Shown in pieces: positions 30,772-36,208 of a DNA stretch of 36,208 bases. The translations under genes and the position numbers were made by a program. The notes below the pieces were generated by a model. It saw only the letters and a program-made list of their open reading frames with translations, had not been told where the DNA came from and searched no databases. The DNA is from an uncultured Eubacteriales bacterium (lineage in GTDB: Bacteria > Bacillota > Clostridia > Christensenellales > UBA1242): NCBI GenBank assembly GCA_949067325.1, contig CARTDZ010000008.1, forward strand, positions 1 through 36,208. Reading direction: 5' to 3'. Numbering within the stretch: position 1 is the first letter of the stretch; each line of letters opens with the position of its first letter.

Positions 30772-32252
30772 TGTTTTATGAAAACAAAACAAAAGTTCTT
30801 AAAACAAACAGAAAAACATTAAAATACGACCTCTTTTCTCAGAATAAAAATGATGAAATAGACGATTTTGCTAAAAAGTCAAATGATGCAAAGATTGTTT
30901 ACAACTTCTCTACTTCAAATGGCTGTCTAGAAAATGGTTACGGCTTTTCAACCTTCAAAGCTCCAACAAGCTTTGACAATCTCAAAGATGAAGAAGAAGT
31001 AGTCCTCGTTGGAGACGAAATTTCAGCAGTTTGGAGCTTTAAGTGGCAAAACAAAGTTGACGATGTAAATATGTACTTTTGTATGTATTATAGTGGCGGC
31101 ACAAATTTTTATTATGATGATATTTTGGGCGAACGTCCACTTCCACTCATCATTCCTACAAAATTCACAAGCACACCAGTCGCTTGCAGTTATCGTCTCG
31201 ATGGTCAGGACGTCATGGTCTTTTCAGGCGAAGGCAGCGACTTGCAGGTAGTAGGCGCGCATTTTAATAGAACTGTGCCAAACGCGCCAAAACTCATGTC
31301 AATTTGCACTCATTACGACAAACTTTTTGCTATAACAAGCGGTGCAAGAGGAAGCCTTGTCTACACAGAAGACCTTGCAATCCTTGAGTGGGACGCCGCA
31401 AAAACCAAAAAACTTGATTTCAACGATGATCGTGGCAACCTCAACAAAATCATTTCACTAAACGATTATATCTATCTTTTTCGCGACTTTGGCATAACAA
31501 AAGTGTCAAACTATAGCACCAAAAATGATTTTTCAATCAGCCATCTTTATCAAGCTGACGGATACATTTACCCAGGCTCAATAGCTCATGGCGGCGATAA
31601 GATATATTTTTTAGAGCGAAGCGGGCTTAAAGTTTTCAATGGTTCAAGCACCAAGCACATACCTCTTGCTTGCCAAAAACTGCTTTCAAGCTGCGAAAAC
31701 TTGAAAGCTTGCGGAGTTTCCTATGAAGGCAAATATTATCTTGCACTACGTATCGATTTCGCTGATGGCGAAAAAGTTGGTTGCGAAAAAGGGGAATTTG
31801 TCAACAATGCACTTTTTGTATATGACGAAAATACTGGCGATGTAGAACTTACTCGCGGGGTAGACATTCGCGGACTTACCGTTTTAAACAACCCTTACAA
31901 ATCAAAACTTGTGGCATATTTTTACAACGACAACAAGGGCAAAATAGGTCAACTTGAAAAGAATGGAATGTGTTTTGATGAAGCCTTGCCAAAACTATGG
32001 AAAAGCGTCAAGACTGACTTTGGCCGTGCAGAAACTTGCAAAAAAGTGACAAAAATCCATCTTTGCTCAAAGTTTGATTGCACAGTCACAATAAAAAGTG
32101 ACATGGAAGAAAAAACACTTCAAGTGTCAGGCAGTGACAAACTTCAGACAATCTCAACCAGCGTTTTTGGTCAAACCTTTGAAGTTGCAATAGCGGCAGA
32201 AGGCGCGGCAAAAATATCCAACTTTCAAATAGAATATTTAGAGCGGTCATGA
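30771..32252 (+). CDS. Tail nozzle-like beta-propeller protein (T7 gp12-like position)
   Basis: Protein of 493 aa. Mostly beta, with repeated short segments resembling propeller blades: MYYSGGTNFYYDDILGERPL, GQDVMVFSGEGSDLQVVG, HYDKLFAITSGARGSLVYTE, DYIYLFRDFGITKVSNYS, GDKIYFLERSGLKVFNGSST and YYLALRIDF. T7 gp12 also contains a propeller platform. The position after the adaptor supports a nozzle or tail-hub role; at 493 aa it is shorter than gp12 (794). The ATG at 30771 follows GGAGGAGGTGG; a GTG 9 nt earlier is possible. The stop overlaps the next small ORF (ATGA). Confidence 0.55.
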   Translation: MFYENKTKVLKTNRKTLKYDLFSQNKNDEIDDFAKKSNDAKIVYNFSTSNGCLENGYGFSTFKAPTSFDNLKDEEEVVLVGDEISAVWSFKWQNKVDDVNMYFCMYYSGGTNFYYDDILGERPLPLIIPTKFTSTPVACSYRLDGQDVMVFSGEGSDLQVVGAHFNRTVPNAPKLMSICTHYDKLFAITSGARGSLVYTEDLAILEWDAAKTKKLDFNDDRGNLNKIISLNDYIYLFRDFGITKVSNYSTKNDFSISHLYQADGYIYPGSIAHGGDKIYFLERSGLKVFNGSSTKHIPLACQKLLSSCENLKACGVSYEGKYYLALRIDFADGEKVGCEKGEFVNNALFVYDENTGDVELTRGVDIRGLTVLNNPYKSKLVAYFYNDNKGKIGQLEKNGMCFDEALPKLWKSVKTDFGRAETCKKVTKIHLCSKFDCTVTIKSDMEEKTLQVSGSDKLQTISTSVFGQTFEVAIAAEGAAKISNFQIEYLERS

Positions 32253-32377
32253 CAGTTTTCAATCTTGGACATATTTGTTACAACGCAAGACTTCAACGTC
32301 AAGAAGAGGAGGCTGAAATGAAGAAGATTTTAGTTGAGAAGAAATTGAAGAGAACTGATCGTGGATTTTTGGAATGA
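32249..32377 (+). CDS. 42-aa coupled small ORF in the phage-like operon
   Basis: An ATG at 32249 overlaps the stop of the nozzle-like gene as ATGA and opens 42 codons: MTVFNLGHICYNARLQRQ, then an acidic patch and a basic tail KKILVEKKLKRTDRGFLE. Inside it, GAGGAGG precedes an internal ATG at 32318, which could give a 19-aa form. It overlaps the next gene by 17 nt. The coupling and intact frame suggest translation. No family recognised. Confidence 0.45.
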   Translation: MTVFNLGHICYNARLQRQEEEAEMKKILVEKKLKRTDRGFLE

Positions 32378-32591
32378 ACTTATCAAGGTTGTGATAAGTT
32401 ATGGAGTTTTTGCAATGCTTTTTGTCTTTTTGTTCTTTTATCAGTTAAAGGACAGCGCAAGACGTGAAAAGGAATATCAAAAAACAATAGGCGAACTTAC
32501 TGAACATCTCAAAGTGATAGAAGACGTCAAGGAAGAGGTGAGTGAACTCAAAGGTTATCTCTCACACGGGGAGGATTTTTATGAAGAATAA
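32361..32591 (+). CDS. BhlA/UviB-family holin-like protein
   Basis: Protein of 76 aa from a GTG start. One membrane segment near the N-terminus (VVISYGVFAMLFVFLFFYQL) is followed by a charged helix (KDSARREKEYQKTIGELTEH), the layout of BhlA/UviB holin-like proteins linked to phage lysis and bacteriocin release. The start overlaps the 42-aa ORF, so expression probably depends on it. A second holin-like gene follows with an 11-nt overlap. Confidence 0.78.
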   Translation: MDFWNELIKVVISYGVFAMLFVFLFFYQLKDSARREKEYQKTIGELTEHLKVIEDVKEEVSELKGYLSHGEDFYEE

Positions 32592-32883
32592 ACTCAAGTC
32601 CTACAGCTTTTGGACGGCACTGGCAGGATCAGCAGTTGTGTTTGTCAGCGCTATCGGCAAATTTTTCGGTTTTTCTGTTGAAGGAGAAATAGTTTCAAAC
32701 ATTGTCATGGCAATAGCAGGCGTTTTGGTGCTTTTTGGCGTGGTAACCATGCCGCCAAAAAATGAAGGCGATCAAAATGCAACACCAGAAGAAACAGAAG
32801 AATTGCAAGAAATCAATCATGCTTCTGACGAAACAAAAGATGAGGATAAAGAAACAAGCACAAAAGAAGACGACAAAAAATAG
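32581..32883 (+). CDS. Phage holin with acidic tail
   Basis: Protein of 100 aa. The N-terminal 60 residues carry two membrane segments (FWTALAGSAVVFVSAIGKFF and IVMAIAGVLVLFGVVTM) as in phi-LC3-type phage holins. The remaining ~40 residues are hydrophilic and very acidic (EETEELQEINHASDETKDED). The ATG at 32581 follows GGGGAGG; a start 39 nt earlier lies in the previous gene. No endolysin gene follows; the next feature is a terminator and a convergent gene. Confidence 0.78.
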   Translation: MKNKLKSYSFWTALAGSAVVFVSAIGKFFGFSVEGEIVSNIVMAIAGVLVLFGVVTMPPKNEGDQNATPEETEELQEINHASDETKDEDKETSTKEDDKK

Positions 32884-32940
32884 TTTGAAATTGCCAAACA
32901 AAAGCAAAAGGCAAAAATGTCAAAATATAACAAAAAAATA

Positions 32941-32971
32941 AGAGAGGCGAATAGTTTTTTGCCTCTCTTTT
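32941..32971. terminator. Terminator at the end of the phage-like operon, possibly bidirectional
   Basis: AGAGAGGC (32941-32948) and GCCTCTCT (32961-32968) with a 12-nt loop and a T-tract. An A-rich run upstream (32930-32939) would give a U-tract for the convergent minus-strand gene. The 57 nt before it (32884-32940) hold no gene. Confidence 0.8.
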
Positions 32972-34972
32972 TTACATAACAAGATATATACCTGTTTTGA
33001 AGTTGTAGTTTGTGTTGAAATCACCAGCATTCTTGATGACTTCGTAGGTTATTTCAACATAGTCGCACATATCCTCGCCAACAAGCATTTGATGATTAAA
33101 TCTTCCTGAAGAGTAGTACTTATTTTCTGGCAGTTCATTTTCTTCAGGCTCAACTATTTTATAATAATCCTTCACTCGAGTTGTGCCTATGAGTTTGATA
33201 TCATTGCCGACCATCACTTTGCCAGAATAATTGTCCATGCCTTTGCTAAGTATTCCGCCGCCCATGTGTGGCTTAAAAGCACCTACTCTTATGCCGTCTT
33301 CGCTGTTGAAGCCCCAGTCAGCATACTTTGCCTCACGATATTGCTCTTCAAGCCCTTCAAACTTGGCAATCTGCGAAAAGCCGTTTGGCAGATCACCTTC
33401 GCTCGCGTCAAATTCGCCAGCTGGCACTTTCAAAATTTCGCTGCCCCAATGCTTCCATTCGCCTTTGAGGAATAGGTTTAAATTGACCTTTATTTCTATA
33501 AATTGACTTGTATCAAAACCTGTCTTAAGATCGTTGTTGCCGCCATATTTTACAGCAACATATATGTTGTCAAACGAAAACTCTTCGCTAAACATCATGA
33601 CCGCGCTTTGATACTCGTGTTCTGGTATAAGCTCAAATTCATCTTCTTCATCGTCTTCGTCGTCAGGAATAGTCAAAAAGAAGTTGTTGCCCCAAAGATC
33701 TCTAAATCGAGAGTTGAGATAACGCTGGTCGATGTTGACCCCGCCGTCTTCACCGCCAATGTTGCCAATCAAAACGTTTTCATATGCGACATCAACAATT
33801 TTTCTTACGGTGTTTTCATAATTGCGATTGACAGTTTTTGAAGTGTCTATAGTTCCGCCAGTGATTTCATAGCTTTCAATGTTGCCGTCGACATCATAGA
33901 TGATGTTGAGTGTTGCCCCTGTGGTGTAGGTGAAACTTTCAGATGTCGCTTGCTGGCCGATAACTTTCTCCAAAATGAAGTCTATAAGCTCTTCTTTGTA
34001 TGTGTCGTTAAAGCCAATGTAAGTGCCTTGCTTGCTGTAAAGATTTTTCATATAGTCTCTTGCAGCTGTGACATCTGTGCCATAACCCGCAATTGAAACT
34101 TGTTGCCCGCTTATGGTGATTTCTCTTGTAGGGTAGTTGAGTGAATAACAATATAGCAAATATTCAATTGCCTTGACAAGATCTGATTGATAATCATTGC
34201 TTATTATCTGTTTAGTATTATTTTCATCCAAGGTATCAATTTGAAAATTTTGAGCGGCACTGCTGTTTAACAACATTTTTGAAAGATATTTTGAGGTAAC
34301 ATTAGTATCTTCTATATTATTATTATTAAAATAATCTTCAATATTAATTATAAAATCAGCTGGGTTTGAATTTAAAACGTTAAAATTTCCTATTTTGTCA
34401 AGGTAAGCAAAATCTCTTTGCATAAGTTCAACAAATGAAATAGGGTCTTCATTTGCTCCAAAAGTCCAGTTCCATGCTTTAGAGGTGTCAGCATTGATTG
34501 CAAACAGACCTGCATCATTTTCTTTGACTGTTGTGGTTGGGGTGGAACTGCCATCTGTATATTTTGTCTCAGTCACAGTGCCAATCTCACTTGCAGCAGT
34601 TGTTTGATATCGAATAGTGTCATAGATGAATTGAAAATTATCAAAAGTTGCAATTCTTGTGTCGTTATATATACCATAGATTTGAACTAAGTTATTTGAC
34701 AACCATAAAGCAAACTTCCCATAAAAGTCATCATAATCCGTGCCTGAAACATTTGAGATGTCACTGCGATAAAGCACTTTTGTGCCATACATAGGCACTT
34801 CAAGGCTTTCCTTCATTTGTTTGTTGAATTCTTCTTCAGTTATTTCACCTTTTTCAAGTTTGTCAAAAAGGTCTTCTTGCAAAGATCCGCCCGTGCCAAG
34901 GCAGCCAGTGCACAAAAAGCACAAGCAAAAAACCATTAAAACACTAAAAAATTTGACAAATTTCTTTTTCAT
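32972..34972 (-). CDS. Large predicted lipoprotein, unknown function
   Basis: Protein of 666 aa. A lysine-rich start is followed by a hydrophobic stretch and a lipobox CTGC, so it is probably lipidated and anchored on the outer face of the membrane. The mature part is Asn/Asp/Tyr rich with no recognised domain; it has an acidic run (DDEDDEEDEFELIPE) and a helical region with FDKLEKGEITEEEFNKQMKE near the N-terminus. The ATG at 34972 is chosen because a -10 ends 8 nt upstream; the ATG at 34978 is possible. A longer frame to 35029 overlaps the promoter. It converges on the phage-like operon. Confidence 0.7.
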   Translation of the reverse strand: MKKKFVKFFSVLMVFCLCFLCTGCLGTGGSLQEDLFDKLEKGEITEEEFNKQMKESLEVPMYGTKVLYRSDISNVSGTDYDDFYGKFALWLSNNLVQIYGIYNDTRIATFDNFQFIYDTIRYQTTAASEIGTVTETKYTDGSSTPTTTVKENDAGLFAINADTSKAWNWTFGANEDPISFVELMQRDFAYLDKIGNFNVLNSNPADFIINIEDYFNNNNIEDTNVTSKYLSKMLLNSSAAQNFQIDTLDENNTKQIISNDYQSDLVKAIEYLLYCYSLNYPTREITISGQQVSIAGYGTDVTAARDYMKNLYSKQGTYIGFNDTYKEELIDFILEKVIGQQATSESFTYTTGATLNIIYDVDGNIESYEITGGTIDTSKTVNRNYENTVRKIVDVAYENVLIGNIGGEDGGVNIDQRYLNSRFRDLWGNNFFLTIPDDEDDEEDEFELIPEHEYQSAVMMFSEEFSFDNIYVAVKYGGNNDLKTGFDTSQFIEIKVNLNLFLKGEWKHWGSEILKVPAGEFDASEGDLPNGFSQIAKFEGLEEQYREAKYADWGFNSEDGIRVGAFKPHMGGGILSKGMDNYSGKVMVGNDIKLIGTTRVKDYYKIVEPEENELPENKYYSSGRFNHQMLVGEDMCDYVEITYEVIKNAGDFNTNYNFKTGIYLVM

Positions 34973-34979
34973 CAGCATT

Positions 34980-35008
34980 AGTATAACCTTTTTCGCAAAA
35001 GAAATCAA
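34980..35008 (-). promoter_or_regulatory. Promoter of the lipoprotein gene
   Basis: On the minus strand TTGATT (35008-35003) and TATACT (34985-34980) are separated by 17 nt. The -10 ends 8 nt before the ATG at 34972, implying a leaderless or near-leaderless transcript. A possible AAAGG overlaps the -10 spacer and could serve the ATG at 34978 only on read-through transcripts. Confidence 0.6.
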
Positions 35009-35031
35009 GAAAAAAGAGCGATTTCTCACTC

Positions 35032-36156
35032 TTATTGTTCCAAAAATGGTGTGTTTTCAATATATGCAATTTCATATGTTCTGTCATTCAAATTCACTCC
35101 AACAATCTCATTTTCATTGCTTTTGGCAAAAATTGTGTTTTCGCTACCAAAAGAATAATCAACATGCTCTTCAAAAACGTAATTTATATCTTGAGTAGCT
35201 GCAGTTTTATTGTAATCCTTGGTAACAAATTGAACAGAGTTAAGATAATATTTACCATCTTTTATAGTTAAAGTTGTGATTTGGAATGCTGGCCACATAC
35301 CTGTTCCTAATATTTCAGTAACTTGACCGCCATAAGTATCACCAAGTGGTTTAACTGAGTATATAGTTTGCTCATCAGTGTTGTCAACTTTATCTTCTGC
35401 AGCAAGCAAGTTTGAATAAACTTCAGGTGCTTTTTCTGAGTATTCATTTTCTTCTTTATAAATTTTAAAAGTGCTTGATTTTTTTGTTGATTTGATATCA
35501 ATAGAAAGATCGCCTTCTTCAACTTCTTTTTCAGAACCAAGGGCTTTAACGACTTTATCAAGATTTATTGTTGCACCAAGTTCTGCCGCAAAATACATGT
35601 CAAGATCTTGAGTTTCGTGTTTAAAAAGCACGTTGATTTTATTTGTATTTGTATCAAAATCATATGCTATAGTATCGACTTTTGAGCTATTTGTTATAAG
35701 CAATTTTCTCAAAATTTGATCTTTATAATTTTCATCAATATAGTTTGTGAGGAGTTGTTTTTGTTCGTCTGTCAAATCTGAAATGCTTTCAATTGGGTTT
35801 GTTGGTTGTTCAGGGTTTGGATTTTCAGGTTCTTCAGGGCCTGGCTTTTCAGGATTTGGATTTTCTGGCTGGCTTGGGTTGGTTGGTTTTTCTTGTTCGC
35901 CTGGGTTTGGTGTTGTTGGCTCTTGAGGTTTTGGTTTTTCGTTTCCACTTGCGTCAGGTGCTTCTGGAGGAGTAGTATCTTTAGGCACACAAGCGACAAA
36001 AACAGTTGGTATTGTCGCAAGAGCGGCGGTCATACCAATTGCGAGAGTTTTTCTTCCTTTCAAATTTTGCCAAAATTCTTGCAAGCCTACCATTACGTAA
36101 GTTTGAAGAGTTTTGAGAAGAGATGGTTGATTTGGGTTTGTATTTTTCTTTTTCAT
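35032..36156 (-). CDS. Surface-anchored protein with proline-rich linker, unknown
   Basis: Protein of 374 aa. Residues 1-35 are basic, then a hydrophobic segment (TLAIGMTAALATIPTVFVAC) ends in a cysteine that may be a relaxed lipobox. Residues about 60-120 are a low-complexity linker of repeated NPEQP, NPGEQEKP and ENPNPE units. The C-terminal 250 residues form a globular part with no recognised domain (DLTDEQKQLLTNYIDENYKD at its start). This layout fits a cell-surface protein held away from the membrane. AAGGAGAA lies about 10 nt before the ATG. The 52 nt beyond the start (36157-36208) hold only this site and AT-rich sequence. It is followed after a small gap by the large lipoprotein gene. 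Confidence 0.65.
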   Translation of the reverse strand: MKKKNTNPNQPSLLKTLQTYVMVGLQEFWQNLKGRKTLAIGMTAALATIPTVFVACVPKDTTPPEAPDASGNEKPKPQEPTTPNPGEQEKPTNPSQPENPNPEKPGPEEPENPNPEQPTNPIESISDLTDEQKQLLTNYIDENYKDQILRKLLITNSSKVDTIAYDFDTNTNKINVLFKHETQDLDMYFAAELGATINLDKVVKALGSEKEVEEGDLSIDIKSTKKSSTFKIYKEENEYSEKAPEVYSNLLAAEDKVDNTDEQTIYSVKPLGDTYGGQVTEILGTGMWPAFQITTLTIKDGKYYLNSVQFVTKDYNKTAATQDINYVFEEHVDYSFGSENTIFAKSNENEIVGVNLNDRTYEIAYIENTPFLEQ

Positions 36157-36208
36157 AGTGGATATTCTCCTTTTATATATATAAATTTTATCATAAAATG
36201 TGCTTAAA

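Noticed and set aside
25357..32971. att-like direct repeats or a tRNA gene flanking the phage-like operon
   Set aside because: No shared repeat longer than simple A/T runs was seen between the two flanks, and no tRNA-like cloverleaf was recognised.
35800..35960. Tandem DNA repeat in the minus-strand surface gene
   Set aside because: The pattern comes from a proline/glutamate/asparagine-rich linker with degenerate units; no exact tandem array or CRISPR-like spacing is present.
1..36208. CRISPR array, insertion sequence, transposase or integrase
   Set aside because: None was seen on either strand; no regularly spaced repeats and no recognisable recombinase motifs.

Overview
The window is an AT-rich chromosomal segment from a low-GC Gram-positive bacterium, most likely an uncultivated, gut-type member of the Clostridia. 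The evidence is strong Shine-Dalgarno sites (GGAGG-like), sigma-A type promoters, a long Firmicutes-type SRP RNA with an Alu domain, a T-box leader in front of ileS, and a dprA-topA-trmFO-hslV-hslU gene order resembling the Bacillus smf-topA-gid-codV-clpQ-clpY-codY cluster. The genetic code is standard. I cannot place the species from sequence alone.

Layout. (1) 1-1.2 kb: a truncated XRE-type regulator diverges from a SLOG-fold gene; the two promoters share a TGTTCAAAAT box, one copy lying in a perfect 10-bp inverted repeat. (2) 1.25-10 kb: DNA and RNA maintenance genes: an AlkD-like glycosylase, a YifB/ComM ATPase, DprA, topoisomerase I, a TrmFO homologue lacking both conserved cysteines, then HslV and HslU. 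(3) 10-12.7 kb: sulfur-related genes: a TcdA-like E1 enzyme, thioredoxin, cysteine desulfurase and IscU scaffold. (4) 12.7-14.5 kb: three small membrane-associated proteins behind an unusual leader, then SRP RNA on the minus strand. (5) 14.6-22.4 kb: a HEPN-like/CBS protein, T-box plus ileS (IleS2 type), an RlmI-like methyltransferase, an RluA-type pseudouridine synthase and oligoendopeptidase F. (6) 22.4-25.4 kb: a cysteine-rich 114-aa protein, a YkvI-like membrane protein and a two-gene ABC importer without a binding protein. (7) 25.4-32.97 kb: a compact phage-derived morphogenesis operon. (8) 33-36.2 kb: two large predicted cell-surface proteins on the minus strand.

The most interesting system is region 7. 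One promoter precedes a terminase-small-subunit-like gene, a zinc-binding small protein, portal, scaffold, major capsid, a small protein, a head-tail adaptor, a nozzle-like protein, a 42-codon coupled ORF and two holin-like proteins. The order portal-scaffold-capsid-adaptor-nozzle matches T7-like podoviruses. I see no large terminase, integrase, polymerase, endolysin or tail fibre, and an ordinary bacterial-type gene lies on each side. All frames are open. This fits a domesticated capsid or gene-transfer-agent-like element rather than an active prophage, though a remnant cannot be excluded.

A second theme is leaderless transcription: at five genes a -10 hexamer ends only 7-8 nt before the start codon and no Shine-Dalgarno site is present, while neighbouring genes have strong ones.
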